Source: Neoscytalidium dimidiatum (lineage: Eukaryota > Ascomycota > Dothideomycetes > Botryosphaeriales > Botryosphaeriaceae). Taken from it: 64,000 nucleotides of DNA. Positions 11,980-24,101 of this stretch are shown here, one piece after another. Position 1 is the first letter of the stretch. Every line of letters starts with the position of its first letter. The stretch is from the NCBI GenBank assembly GCA_037367355.1, contig CM074700.1, forward strand, positions 2,046,001 to 2,110,000, in the 5' to 3' direction. The notes below the pieces were generated by a model. The model had not been told where the DNA came from and ran no database searches. It worked only from the letters and a program-made list of their open reading frames with translations. The position numbers and the translations under genes are program-made.

Positions 11980-14078
11980 ATGGTGAAGCCCATCTCGAAC
12001 ATCTACGGTGAGCCCAGCTTCGCCACCAATCCTATCTCCGGACGCCGTTGAGCGCGCGGCTGACGACTTGTTCCAGTCCTCGCCGGCTTCGGGACGATTG
12101 GAGGAGCCCTTTTCGGTTTCGATATCAGGTGCGCCGCCACACGTTCTCACAATACCGCCCTCTCAATCCTAACAGCCGTCTTCCAGTTCCATGAGCGCCT
12201 GGATTGGCACCGAACAATATGTCAACTACTTCAACCGGCCGAGCTCCGACCTACAGGGCGGTGTGAGTATTCAGCTTTGTCCTCCCCCGGAAATACCCAC
12301 GAATTCGTCACTGACGGCCGCAAACAGATCACGGCTTCCATGTCCGCTGGTTCCTTCGTGGGCGCCCTGGGCGCCGGTTTCCTGTCCGACAAACTCGGCC
12401 GCAAGCGCGCCATGGAAGTCGCCGCCATCATCTGGGTCATCGGCTCCGCCATCCAGTGCAGCTCCCAGAACGTCGCCCAGCTCATCGTCGGTCGTATCGT
12501 CAACGGTTTCACTGGTATGAGAAAAGAGAGAGAACTCCGCAAAATCTCTACAGGCAGCTAGTCCACTGACAAGTCTCCCCAACAGTCGGTATCATGTCCT
12601 CGCAAGTCCCCGTCTACCTGGCCGAGCTCGCACCGGGCCGCATCCGCGGCCGCATCGTCGGCATCCAGCAGTGGGCCATCGAATGGGGCATCCTGATCAT
12701 GTACCTCGTCTCGTACGGCTGCTCGAAGATCGACGGCCCGTCTTCCTTCCGTCTGGCCTGGGGCCTCCAGGGCATCCCCGCCTTCATCCTGCTTGGCGCG
12801 CTGTTCTTCTTCCCCGAGAGCCCGCGCTGGCTGGCGAGCAAGGACCGCTGGGAGGAGTGCTTGAGCGTCCTGGCGCTGCTGCACGGGCATGGCGATCCGC
12901 AGCATCCCGTCGCGCAAGCTGAGTATCTTGAGGGTGAGTCTTCTTCCCCCCCGTCCGTCCTTTTACTCCTCACAGAACCCTTTTTTTTTTTCTCCCCGTC
13001 CCCTTCCATTTCCATGGAAGAATGGCCAATGCTGATTCGATCTCTCTCTCTCTCTTTCTCTCTTCCCAGTCCGCGAAGCCGTCCGCATTGCACAAGAAGC
13101 AAAAGAACTCACCGTCCTCGGCCTCTTCGGCCCCAAGATGTGGCGGCGCACGGTGGCGGGCACGTTCGTGCAGCTGTGGCAGCAGCTGCTTGGCGGCAAC
13201 GTGATGATGTACTACATCGTGTACGTGTTCAACATGGCCGGGCTGACGGGCAACGTGAACCTGTACTCGTCGGCGATCCAGTACGTCATCTTCCTGGTGA
13301 CGACGGGCTTCACGCTGTGCTTCATCGAGAAGGTGGGCCGGCGCCAGCTGCTGGTGTACGGCGCGATCCTCATGTCGGCGCTCAACTTCGCCGTCGCCGG
13401 CATCATGGCCGACCACGGCCACCACGTCGACGGCGTCGGCGACAACGCCAACATCAAGTGGCAGGTGCTCGGCGCCCCGGCCAAGGGCGTCATCGCCTGC
13501 TCCTACATCTTCGTCGGCATCTACGGCCTCACCTGGGCCCCGGCCGCCTGGATCTACTGCTCCGAGGTCTTTCCGCTGCGCTGGCGCGCCAAGGGCGTCG
13601 GCCTGTCCGCCGCCACGAACTGGATCTTCAACTTCGCGCTGTAAGTTTCTTTCCCCTCCTCCTCCTCCTCCTCCCTTGCCGCAGCCCTTTCTCCGCGCGA
13701 CGATGTTTCCTGCAAGAAAGAAGAGCTAACACTTTCGAAAGCGCGTACTTCGTGCCCCCGGCCTTCGAGAACATCCAGTGGCGCACCTACATCATCTTCG
13801 GCGTCTTCTGCTTCTGCTCCACCATCCACGTCTTCCTCGCCTTCCCCGAGACGGCCGGCAAGACGCTCGAGGAGATCGACTCCGTCTTCGAGCCCGGCGT
13901 CAGGGCCTGGCGGACCGCCGGCATCAAGTCCACCTTCACCGAGAAGGTCGCCGCCGTCCAGAGCAAGGGGCTGGACGCCGCCGAGCTGGTCCGCGCCGAG
14001 AGCAGCAGCGTCGTCGTCGGCGAGAAGGGCGCCGTCGGCGACAAGGGCGCCGTGGTTCGGGACGAGCATGTCGTTTGA
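11980..14078 (+). CDS. MFS sugar transporter, hexose type
   Basis: Twelve-helix plasma-membrane sugar transporter. Seven exons (11980-12007, 12077-12128, 12187-12262, 12328-12514, 12586-12933, 13070-13640, 13742-14078) give 532 residues, normal for the family. Signatures are visible in order: FGFDISSM in helix 1, SDKLGRKRAM, the GRIVNGFTVGIMSSQ stretch with VPVYLAELAPGRIRGR, FPESPRWL after helix 6, the QQLLGGNVMMYY helix 7 region, and PETAGKTLEEID after helix 12. The start at 11980 gives MVKPISNIY, which matches the short N-termini of hexose transporters. The several short 5' exons are usual for such genes. Intron 5 (12934-13069) is pyrimidine-rich with a TCTC run. The substrate (glucose, another hexose or quinate) cannot be told from sequence alone. 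The tail is charged and rich in Gly, Val and Asp. Confidence 0.93.
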
Positions 14079-15319
14079 GTACGGAAAAAGGGATCGTGGG
14101 ATCCTTTCTTTCTTTCTTTGTTTTTTTTTTCTTCTTCATCTTCTCCCTCGATGACGGTTGAGAGGAGATCGATTGTCTGAAGAAAAGAAAAGAGGTGGAA
14201 AGCTGTGGCCGGAGGAGTGGATTTTTTTTTTTCTTCTACCTTTGTTTAATGATTTCCCCCCTCTCTTTTATGATACGAGAGATACCAGAAGAAAGTGCCA
14301 GTGTGTGTACGCGCTCGTTTCGTAATAAAGAGAAGAAGGAGAATAAAAAATAACTCTTTTTAAAGAAAGAAGACGAAGATTTACGTGAAACCCATCGACG
14401 AAATCAATCAATCAATCAATCAGATCCCGGAACCTGCCAAACCCTGCCCATCACGGCAGCCTAGCTCCGAAAGGGGGCAAGGGTGCAGCCCACGAAGCTG
14501 TGGATACTTTTCCTTTTTTTTTTTTAAGAAAAAAAAAATCCCCCCTCCCCACCTTCCCCGCGATTACTTGCAGACGAAAGACGACGATCCCTTCCCCAGA
14601 GACCCGGCTGTAAGGGTAGACGGGGTGGTGGCCCCGACTTGGCAGGCATATCCACGTGCTGGCCGACAAGGGGGGGGGGGGGGGGGTCTTCCATCGTGCT
14701 GGGGCCAATAATGGGCATCGCTGGCTTTCTCCTCCACCCGGCCGTTTCTTTTCTTTTTGGCTTTATTTTCCCTTCTTCCCTGGATCAGAGACCGGTGGTT
14801 TGGTGGGCCTCTGGAGTCTTGGCGATTCGGGTGCAGGTACGGGGTTGGACCAGTGCACGGGTTGCACTTGGCTCATCGTCCGCTGAAGAAAACATGATGC
14901 AAGAAGACATGATGCCAAGAAGGTCAAAAATCGTTGGAGAAACGATTCGATGGCAAGGGATGGGACACGGAGAGATTCATGAAGGAGCGCCTGGTTCAGG
15001 GAAGGTACCACCGCCAAACGAGAAATCGACGCATCATGTATCCCTCACCCTCCCCCATTCAAGCTCACTGCTGGCAAGTGAAACACGCGAGTGCTGAAGG
15101 ATGAAAAGGTCGAAAAGGTGCGATTCTCTAAAGAAAGTTGGTCTTGAGGAAAGGTAAAGCGCTGACGTACGGAGTAAAAAAAAGGAGAAGAAGAGGACCG
15201 ACTACCTAAGCATGCCGGAGACTAACCACGCCGAAAACGGTCGACACTCATCATCAGGGCCGTGTCCAACGCAAGAGACAAAAAGAATAGCGTCATCACC
15301 GCGTACACACCACCCCACT
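14079..15319. other. Intergenic region between convergent genes
   Basis: Holds the 3' ends of the hexose transporter (+) and the orphan membrane protein (-). It has T-rich tracts, an (AATC)n run at 14402-14421 and a G17 homopolymer. I see no supported gene. Confidence 0.6.
14670..14686. repeat. G17 homopolymer
   Basis: Seventeen consecutive G on the plus strand, a G-quadruplex-prone and assembly-error-prone site. Confidence 0.9.
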
Positions 15320-16796
15320 TCAGCCCCTTCTCACAACACCATCCTCGCCGGGAACGGTCTCGCTGCCAGTGGAAATGGCCTCCCTCCTGCTAACAGCAGC
15401 TCTGAACAGCGATGCCGCCCTCCTGGCGCTGCGCTCGTCAGCCCCGTCCGCCGCGCCATCGACGTCGGCAGGGTAACGGCGCTGCTCGACATGCTGCTGC
15501 TGCTGCTGCTGCTGCTCGTGCTGATCGGGGTTCTGATGCTGCTCGACCTGGATATCGGGAGGACGACGCCGCTCTTGCTCCACGTCCGCAGGAGGCTCGG
15601 CAGCAGCAACGGCAGCGGGCCTGGACTCGCCGCCCCACTTCCTCGCCTGCTCCTTCTCCCTCTCCTCCGCCTTCTCCCTCCTGCTCCTCCTCAAGCACTT
15701 GACCACGCACACCCCGACCGCCGCCAGCAGGCCCAACGCGCCCAGCAGGCCCAGCAGAACGTACCGCAGCCGGTGCTCCGCCCGCCTCACGCCCTCGCAG
15801 TGATCCCAGCAGCTCTCGAAGTGGAAACACTCGACCTGCCCCTCCCCCGCCCTCCTCGCCCGCGACTTCCCGTTCTGGTACAGCCACAGCTTCTCCCCGT
15901 CCGTCCAGCCCGTCGGGTCGACCTTGTCGCACGCCGGGTTCGTCGGCACGAGCATCGAGCTGGCGGTCCGGCCCTTGGTGCCCGTCGCCCGCACCTCGAC
16001 GGCCGTGTGCACCCTGTCGCGGAACGTCGGCGTGCACTGCGTCGTCCTCGTCGTCGTCGTCTTCGCCGGCGCCTCCGCAAACGTCGGCGTGGCCGTCGTC
16101 AGCCCGTGGAGCGTCTGGACGAGCAGCGTGGGCGCCGGGCCGACGGGCCCGCGCCAGCCGGCGCGCGCGCGCGCGGCCGCCGTCGACGACATGCCCTCCG
16201 CGTCGGCGCCCGACGTGTGGTACGCGAGCATCGACATGTAGACGCGGTCGCGGTAGGCGTCGTGGCTGAGCGCCGTCTGCACGTGCGACGAGGCCTGCAG
16301 CGCCAGCGGCACGTGCTTGCCGTCCGCGTCGCCCCAGCGCGCCGCCGACCAGGTGAGGCTCGCGTTCGTCAGCGTGCCGTCCTGCCACCAGGTGATGGCC
16401 GGCAGCGGCTTGGGCGTCAGGTAGCGCGCCATGCAGCTGTTCTTGCAGAGCGGGCCTTCGTTTTGCTGCGGGCCGCTGGTCTGGCAGGGGGAGCGGTCGA
16501 AGTTGGGGCTGTTTTGGGGGGAATTGGGTGTTAGCCTTGTTTCGTGCGTTTCGGTGGTTGCAGTTCGAGGTAAGAGAGGGTGTGGCGAGGTTGGTGGATC
16601 ATCAGGGATGCGGGTAGTCTTGATTGTGAGGAACTTACTAGTAATTCGTCACGGTCGTCGTTTTGTATGTCGTAACTTCGCTGTAAGACGTGGTTGAGGG
16701 TGCAGCCGGAAGCCAGGGCAGCTGCATCCAGAACGGGTGGGCCACCGTCAGGATGGGGTAGAGGGGGAGAGTGGCGAGGAGTATCGGGAGCTTCAT
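15320..16796 (-). CDS. Secreted/single-pass membrane protein of unknown family
   Basis: I do not recognise this family. Two exons, 16796-16639 and 16508-15320 (donor TA|GTAAGT, acceptor AAAACAG), give 448 residues. The N-terminus MKLPILLATLPLYPILTVA is a clear signal peptide. The outer part is Thr/Ser-rich and holds a small Cys cluster (near SPCQTSG, GPLCKNSC and FHFESCWDHC), so it should fold in the secretory pathway. One strong transmembrane helix lies at about 299-324 (YVLLGLLGALGLLAAVGVCVV), followed by basic residues as a stop-transfer. The cytoplasmic tail of about 120 residues is charged and has a polyglutamine run near 384-391. This is the layout of a wall- or plasma-membrane-anchored sensor or adhesin-like protein, which is inference only. 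The antisense frame is also long, but it has no signal peptide or motif. Confidence 0.8.
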
Positions 16797-17589
16797 CGTG
16801 GTGGTGAGAGTTGCTGAAGCTGGATTGTCGATCTGACGGATACTCTGGGTAAGAAAGATCTGACAGCAAGATGTTCGTATACGTGCTTTTAGACCAAGTA
16901 AAAGTGTTGGGGATGTAGAGGTGTTGAAGTGTGAAGAGAGAACGGAAGAGAGCTGAGGGAAGATAGGCCGATGTATGTGCTTACCCTCTTAAGCGTGGAA
17001 AGGACCATCGACCAGCTATTCGACTTCCCAGGAAGTGTTTGATGCAGTCGAGGTGGACCGGTGCACTCGCAACTACCCCAAATGAATGAGCGAAGGCGGA
17101 GCGGGAAGCGCAATATGGAAGCCCAAGTTGCACAGCGGCGCAAATACATAAACACAAGCCCATCGCTTGTCCCTGGTCAGCATTTCATCTACGCACGCGC
17201 AATGGTACTTTCCACATACCTTGTAGACCGAGCGTATTGTGCAATGCAAACACTAAAAAGCTCATCACCCGAGATCAATAGAGCGAAGTGCGTAATTAGC
17301 AACTGTGTATTCCTTATGTACGCGCCTCCCTGTTCAGCCAGCAATAGGTGAGGCAAAGAACAAGAATAAAAAAAAAGAAAGAAAAGGAAGCAAGCACGCA
17401 TAAACATTTTGTCCAGTTCCTTTTCGTCTATGTGGTATATAGTCATGAAAGCCCTTTTCCCTCTGTCTTCCCGTTCGTCTCCACTTCATCAATCGTCAAC
17501 ACCGACCCGCTAATGTTTCAAGTTTCTGTACGTCATGCGCAATTCTGAGCGGTGCTATTTTTCGGTAAGGATCATCAGCAGCGAGAAGT
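16797..17589. other. Intergenic region
   Basis: Upstream of the orphan membrane protein and downstream of the karyopherin, both on the minus strand. No supported gene. Confidence 0.6.
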
Positions 17590-20500
17590 TCAGCTCATCG
17601 ATCTGAGCTTCTCCTGCTCTTGCGGTGTCAACGCTGCGAACATTTCGTTGAAGCCAGGCTTCTGCGCAGCCTCGCGGAAGAAGTTGGTCAGGTAAGCCTG
17701 CGTCTCATCGTCCCGCTGGCGACCGCCAAAGCCATCGTCATTGCCATACGCCATGAGCTCTGTGTATCGCATCACTTGCGGTTAATCGTGACACTCCTTG
17801 AAAAATAAAAATAATACCTGAAGGAATAGCGGGTGACTTACCAGCCTTAGTAGCACCGAGGCCAAGGTCCAGATCATCATCATCCTCCCAGTCGTCATCG
17901 TCGCTCACGTCATCGGCCACATCCTGCGCCGCTGCGTTGACGTTCTGCAAGTTTCCACTGGCCGACAGCAGCTCCTCGACAAGAACCTTCAGTATCTTGA
18001 GAGTTGCCGGTACCATGGTGTACTGGTCGGGATCTAGTTCGAAGCCTCAAGTCAGTCTAATATGCCCGTATCGACTTCGAAAACACGCGAACGTACTCTG
18101 CCGGGCACGAGACCGGGTCATAATACGGTCGCTCTGTGGGACAACGAGATCACCTTTGACCATGATTTGGGCCAGACGAGGATCGTTCAGATCGTAGAGC
18201 TTTGATAGCGCAATGACGCTTTACCTATTCGTCAGTTATCTGAGTTCACTGCAGTCTTAACAGGGGTAGTACGTACTTCTGACGGATTTCATCGTAGCCG
18301 GCAAACATGATAGAGTTCTCGAGCCACTTCGACATGACAACCTGGAGAGCATTCTGCTGGCCAAGCTGAGTCTGTGCCAGGAAGTCCACAACCTCGTGCG
18401 CGTTGACCAATGACAGACGTGCGAAGACCAACGTCAAGCTCTGGATGAATTGAGCCTGAGTGGCACTGCCAAGCCTGACGGCGACAGCGCGGAGCAGAGT
18501 CATCATGTAAGGTCCCAGCTTTTCTGAACCGGCCTTCTCGACAACCTCCGCCGCGAGCTCACCGACCTCAGCAGCAGCGTTATCTTCGACGTTGGGGCTG
18601 AGCAGACGATCGATGATAACGAGGACAACCTCAAGGCCGCCCTTGCCGGTTTCGTCGTGCCACTCGAACAGCTGCTGATGGTCATGCACAAGGATGTTCT
18701 TGACGGCGGCAGTAGCCGCTTTGAGCAATTCTTCGTCATTGGAGCCAAGAAGGACACGGTTGATCTTAGGCATGACAGTGGAGACGAACCCCGGAGGGAG
18801 GGGCTCGGAACCGTGCTCAGTGAGGACGGATAGCAGCTCGGCGGCGAGGTTGAGGAGAGCGTTCTCCTCGGTCAGAGTGCCAACGTCAAAAGCGCCAATG
18901 AGCGAAGGGAGTACCTTCTGGCACAAACGAGTGAAAGTTTCCGCACCAGCTTCGGCGAGAGTCTCTGTGATTTCCTCGAAAGTCTCGCTGACAAGCATGG
19001 TGAGCTGGAAGTTGTTCGCGCCATGGCTGGCAATGGTGAACAGGAGGTCGAGGCCAGATCCTGTAAGACAGACCTGGGTGTCAAGAAGAATGGCATCCCT
19101 CAGAGTCTCAACAAGGGTGACCATCAAGTCATCACTCTCCGCCAGTTCAGCCAGATCCTGGGTTTCGAGGTACTTGGAGATGGCGTTAATGACAGCACCC
19201 TGCAGAGGCAAAGTCGCGGTCTGCGGAAGAGCCGAAAGGTAGTGTTGAAGGGCCCGGATGCAGGAAACCTTCACCACATCAGACTCATCATTGGTGATAG
19301 CCTGAAGAGAGGTTTCCATGAAAGAAGCAGCCATCTGCTGCAACGCGTCACCAGAGGTCCGGGTAAGGCTGCCGGCAACGAGGTAACCACGGGCGCGGAG
19401 GAATTCCTCCTCCTGCTGCATGGCATATCTGACAAAGTCGATGAAACCGGTGGCAGCCTCGGCGCTGACCTGGCGATCAACGTCCTGGAAGTCGCCGAGC
19501 ATCTGGTTGAGGATGTAAAGCGCAGCCTCCTTTGCCTTCCAGGTCTGATTTGTAGAGTATAGAGAACGAGTGTAGGAGAGCAGGCCCTCAACAGTGGCAC
19601 CGCTCTGCCACTCGCCAAGCTTGATGATAAGGTCACCACACGCCGTGCGGGGCGTGTAGTTCGCAGTGACGCTGGTCTCCTCGGACAGGAAGATGTTGAC
19701 ATCCAGATTCCATAGGCCCTCTTCTTCAGTGGTGATCTGCGCGTACGCAACAGCAAGCTTCATGACCTCGGTCACCCAGGTGGCACCAGTGCCGCTTTGT
19801 GCCTGCAGTTGCGACTCAAGCTCCTTCCGGACTGGCGGCGCCTTCAAGCATGCTTGCATGAAGTCTAGCTCTTCGAGGACAAGGAAATCCAGGGTGTAAG
19901 GTAGGCCATCGCCATCCACCAGCCTGCTCTGCCTGTCATCCTCAATGTACATCTGGTGGTATGCGCCCTGCAGCGACGAAAGCTCTTCCCAGGTAGCGCT
20001 GAAGAGAACCGGACTGTGGGGAGAGAGGGTAGAAGGGAAAACGGAGCGTATTCTCATGAGAGCCTGCATAAGTCAGTAAAGCACCGTCGGCTGGGCAAAG
20101 ATTTTATTCCTACCTTCACGACCTGCAGCTTCAAAACCACAAGGCCTCTGAAAACTTCAGCGGAGTCAGAGCTCTCATCCTCGGTCGGGGCCTCCGGGAG
20201 CCTCGTCTTCAGCACGTCGATGAAGAAAGGTAGCCAGGCGCTTAGCGTCTCGTCGGCGAAGCCCTTGACTGCCTGCTTGTGATCCTCCATGACCATCTCC
20301 AGGGTATCGAAGCAGCTGCGGAAGACAGAGACGGCGAGAGCGCGCAGCGACGGCTTCCGCTGAGCACTGGTAGCAACACTGTACATGGTCTTGACGAGCT
20401 CGCCGGCGGACTGGAAGAACTGGGCCTCGTTGAAGCATTCGTCAATCAGGTCGCCAAGCACCTTGAGGGCTCCATGCAGCTGGGCGTCGGTGGCATTGGG

Positions 20501-20914
20501 GATCAGGTTGAGCAGGCCCGGCAGCAGGTCAGGCCACTGGTCGGGGAAATCGGCGGAGGCGATCTTGCTGACGACGTAGCTGGCGGCGGTCTTGATCTTG
20601 CGCTCATCGGAATTGCTGGTTGCCAGCTCGAGCAGCGAGTGACGCAACCGGCTCTTGGTCTCTTCGCTGGCGACGAGCTGGCCCTTGAACTCGTCGAACT
20701 GGGCAGACCATGTCGAGACGACGTAGGTGCGCAGGGTGAGCAGGGCACACTGGCGGATGTCGAGCGGCACGGAGTCGTGGGAGGCAATGGTGACCAGGCT
20801 CAGCGGGAAGGCCTCACTGGGGTAGAGCTGCTCCAGCTGGGCCTCGGCCTGCTTGCGCGGGCCGTCCTGAGGCGATTGGGTGTCGGCGAGAAGGCGGACG
20901 AGCTGCTCTTCCAT
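17590..20914 (-). CDS. kap114: Importin beta family karyopherin, importin-9/Kap114 type
   Basis: Nuclear import receptor that in yeast and animals carries histones H2A-H2B, TBP and other basic cargo through the nuclear pore under Ran-GTP control. Five exons (20914-20114, 20063-18277, 18218-18097, 18033-17842, 17759-17590) join in frame to 1023 residues, the expected size. The N-terminal importin-beta repeat is visible (RKQAEAQLEQL, IRQCALLTLRTYV, then FPDQWPDLLPGLL). HEAT-like helical repeats fill the rest. A run of Asp and Glu (SDDDDWEDDDD, near residue 940) corresponds to the acidic insertion known in importin-9 proteins. The start at 20914 gives MEEQLVRLLADTQSP and is the only one placing the importin-N domain at the front. 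It is divergent from rev7, with 997 bp between the start codons. Confidence 0.93.
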
Positions 20915-21911
20915 GGTGGATGGAGGGGGATGGGGTGGGACAAAGGAGCGGCTTGGGCGGCGCGTGGGTATGTTTTGTGGCGTCGACGTGCCTCACACGC
21001 GCGTTGTCGACGTGGGCTGTTGTTTTCGCGGGGTCGAGTCGTTTGTGCAGGCTTCGGCGCGGGGGCCGTAGGCTGGGCCGTGAGCTGCCAGGCTGTCGGG
21101 CTGTCGGGCTGTCGTCACGCGCGAGCGATCGGAACGGGGATGCTGAGTCGGCGGGATGCGCGCTGGAGCAGAGGGAGCGTGCTCCGGGAGCAGATGCGAC
21201 GAGAGATTATTTTGTGGCAGCGGTTGGTTGGGCGCGTGGCCAGGGCGGTGACTCGACGCTCAGGCTCTCTGCTTTCTGCCCGTGGCTTATCGATAACGTG
21301 CACGTCGCGTCCACCCCCGGCCCTGGCGCGTCTGGCGTCCGCTCGCTCGGCCTTGTATCAACGCTGGAACACTTTTCGAAGCTTTCCGAAGCCCCCGATC
21401 GACATGGATTGCAGATGACGGCCCCCGTCCTCGCAGCCGCCCCCATTAAGGTTAATCCGACAACCAGGGTTCTGCTGTAAGCCCCCGCCACGCCAATGCT
21501 AGTCCTTGCACCGTCTCCTCGCTGAAGGCTTGCTTGCTTTTTCCCGGTCCCGAAAGGCAGAATGGCTGATATCGAAAACATATACAGCTGTGAGGAGCGC
21601 CTCAATATCTAGCCCGGACCTAGCTCCCCTTGGGAATTAGTGGCAGCCTTCGAGAGCTGTGCCCCGCCGACAGCCACCGTTCTGCAGCCGAAATTTCGAC
21701 ACAACCCCCAGAATCATCCACCAATTGGCTGCCACTGTCAGACTCCTCGGTTTCCAACAAGGGTCTCAAGAACTCAACGAGAAAGCCAAAAAAAAAAAAA
21801 AAAGAGAGAGAGAGGAAACCGCCATTCCAACTCCTTCCAAAAACGGACTATCCTAAAACTCAGACCTCTCAAACAACCACGCTCTTCGATCACCCGCCAG
21901 CACCAACCACC
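20915..21911. promoter_or_regulatory. Divergent intergenic region kap114 / rev7
   Basis: About 1 kb between two start codons facing apart, so it should contain both promoters. An A15-type run with a following GA stretch lies at about 21789-21812, shortly before the rev7 start. I cannot assign factor sites. Confidence 0.5.
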
Positions 21912-22859
21912 ATGCCACAACAACAGCAACAGCAGCAACCGCCACCTCCACCCTCCGCCCAACCGCCACCACCTCCAACCCCACAAACCTTCAACGCCCT
22001 CATCACCGCCTTCACATCCTTCCTCACCGTCTCCATCCACACCATCCTCTACCACCGCGCCCTCTACCCACGCACCTCCTTCCTCACCACCCGCGCCTAC
22101 AACACCCCCGTCCACCAATCGCGCCATCCCGCCGTCTGCGCCTGGATCGCCGACGCCGTCGCCGCCATCGCGACCGAACTGCGCCAATCCGCCGTCTCGC
22201 GCATCGTCCTGGTCATCTACGGGCCCGCCGCCACCACCACTACATCCTCATCCTCCTCTTCCTCTTCCTCAACCCCGCAAACCAAACCCCTCGAGCGCTA
22301 CGTCTTCGACACGACCCGCTTCCCACGCCTCGACAGCAGCGGCGGCGGCAGACAAGCAAAAGCCGAGCACGACACGCCCTTCGCGCCGCGCGTCCCGCCC
22401 GACCCGACCGACGCGGAGCCCGTCGACCTCGCCGAGCAGTTCCGCGCCGCGCTGACGAAGATGGCTGCCGTTAGCGACGGCGGCGGCGGCGGCGGCGGCG
22501 GCAAGAAACTCAAGCCGCTGCCGCCGGGCTGCACGTTCACGGTGGCGGTGGAGCTGCGGGACGGCGACGACGGGAGCGAGAGGGCCGCCCCGCCGGTGGG
22601 GCCGTCGGCGTGGATACCGGTCGAGCCGGGGCAGCAGGCGAGGAGGAGGAGCAGGAGGGGGAGCAAGAGGGGCGGGAGGGGAGCGGGACCGGGAGGGGAA
22701 GGCGAGGAGGGCGCGGAGCTCGGGGGCGCGCGGGCGACGCCGGTGCGGGCGGTGAGGGCCGGGGAGATGGTGTTCGAGATGTGGATCGAGGAGGGGAGGG
22801 CGAAGGCGGAGATCGGGGCGGAGGGGGAGGGCGCTTTTGGAATTGTAGTAAACAATTAG
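21912..22859 (+). CDS. rev7: HORMA-domain protein, REV7/MAD2L2
   Basis: Accessory subunit of translesion DNA polymerase zeta that binds Rev3 and Rev1 through a HORMA fold. A single exon of 315 residues. The core is typical: FNALITAFTSFLTVSIHTIL, LYPRTSF, YNTPVHQSRHP and VCAWIADAV. The later strands are interrupted by low-complexity insertions: a Ser run near 105-115, a Gly run near 195, and an Arg/Gly-rich block near 240-265. The last strand region (MVFEMWIEEG) closes the domain. It is longer than yeast Rev7 (245) or human MAD2L2 (211) because of these inserts and a Gln/Pro-rich N-terminus. I chose the ATG at 21912, which follows CACC and lies just before the Gln run; the frame is open further upstream but that stretch has no family similarity. 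Confidence 0.88.
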   Translation: MPQQQQQQQPPPPPSAQPPPPPTPQTFNALITAFTSFLTVSIHTILYHRALYPRTSFLTTRAYNTPVHQSRHPAVCAWIADAVAAIATELRQSAVSRIVLVIYGPAATTTTSSSSSSSSSTPQTKPLERYVFDTTRFPRLDSSGGGRQAKAEHDTPFAPRVPPDPTDAEPVDLAEQFRAALTKMAAVSDGGGGGGGGKKLKPLPPGCTFTVAVELRDGDDGSERAAPPVGPSAWIPVEPGQQARRRSRRGSKRGGRGAGPGGEGEEGAELGGARATPVRAVRAGEMVFEMWIEEGRAKAEIGAEGEGAFGIVVNN

Positions 22860-24101
22860 AATTGTTTTTTTTTTTTTCCTTTTCCCTGTCGAACCCCATT
22901 AGCAAAGAAACTTTTTGCTCGCTCGAAATCACTCTGAGCAAACGTTCTCTCCAATCCGTGCTTATTCATAAGCTGCAACATCGTTGCCGGTGTTTTCTAT
23001 CCGTGCGGAAACTCACGACAATGATTCTGACCAACCCCATAGCCCTAGACTCACAGACACAGAAGACGTAAGGAAAGGAAAAGCGTGTTGAATCAAGACC
23101 ATCAATTCATCATTTGCTCTACATTCTACCTATCGACCCGCATGGAAGCAAGGTTCCTCCGCTAGAGAAGAGAACCACAGAGGTTATCTTCAAACGCGAG
23201 GCGTTTCGTGACTAAGAGCTGCCGATAATCATCCCCACAAGTCATCACCCACTAAAAGTATGACCCTCGACGCATGAAGCCAGCCTTTGGGAGAAAGTCC
23301 GTATGAGTAATTACGCAATGGAACGATGGAACGCAGAAGACCGCATAAAACAAAAACCGCTTGTGTGGAATCGCAGAGGCTGGAACGAAAAATTGAAGCC
23401 AGTGAATAGGTGTGCACGCTGGAAAATAGAAAAGGAGGCCACGGTATCATGGGGAATCAGGACGCCGCCGGTGATCGCAAATAAACAATTGAAAAGCAGT
23501 AAGAGTATGGTAGATACTCTACTCCGGAAACGTGAGAGCCGTGGTGGAGTAGAGTAGCCCCCATCTACCGGTGCCGAAAGCCAAGGCAAAAGGGAAAAGA
23601 GTCCCGGGTATCGAATGCTGTGTAAAGAGTAAAAACTTGGACTGGAGAGTCGAGAGCGTGTGCCTTTTATAGAGCAACTCCAGACACCCATGTTGATTAA
23701 CGATGTGGAGACGCTGAAGTTGCTGTCGACAGCGCAAATGCATGCGAGCATGACTTTCGTGGGTGAAAGTGTTCAAACTGATGGTTTCATAACGTGTTCG
23801 CGGCGGCGCGGGTTCCAGCACTTTTCTACCGGCGTCCTTGTTTTGCAGTATGAGAAATGTGGTTAAAATGATGCCTGCCTGCTGATGCGTGGGGAGCTTG
23901 AGCATAGACTGGTGCTACAGTACTGATGTGGCGATAGTTCCTGGGACTTTTCGGTAGTTCTAGAATAAGCCAATCGACAACGAATGACCCATTCGTATCG
24001 ATATTGCTGTCTCAAGCCTTCAACCAAGCCGCTGCCAAGAAGTGCTCAAAGGACTTCACATGAAGCGCCGAGAAGTCCCGTGCAACCTGCAACTGGCTCC
24101 A
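22860..24101. other. Intergenic region between convergent genes
   Basis: Lower GC than the flanking coding DNA. A T-rich tract follows the rev7 stop. Short open frames exist (for example 23519-23905, minus) but none has motifs or clear splice partners. Confidence 0.6.

Noticed and set aside
15212..16534. 440-codon open frame on the plus strand
   Set aside because: Antisense to the orphan membrane protein; Arg/Pro/Leu-rich, no signal peptide or domain.
21640..22455. Second long plus-strand frame over rev7
   Set aside because: Ser/Pro/Thr-only composition caused by codon bias in the overlapping HORMA frame.
23519..23905. 128-codon minus-strand frame with an ATG
   Set aside because: Mixed composition without motifs, neighbours or splice signals that would distinguish it from chance.
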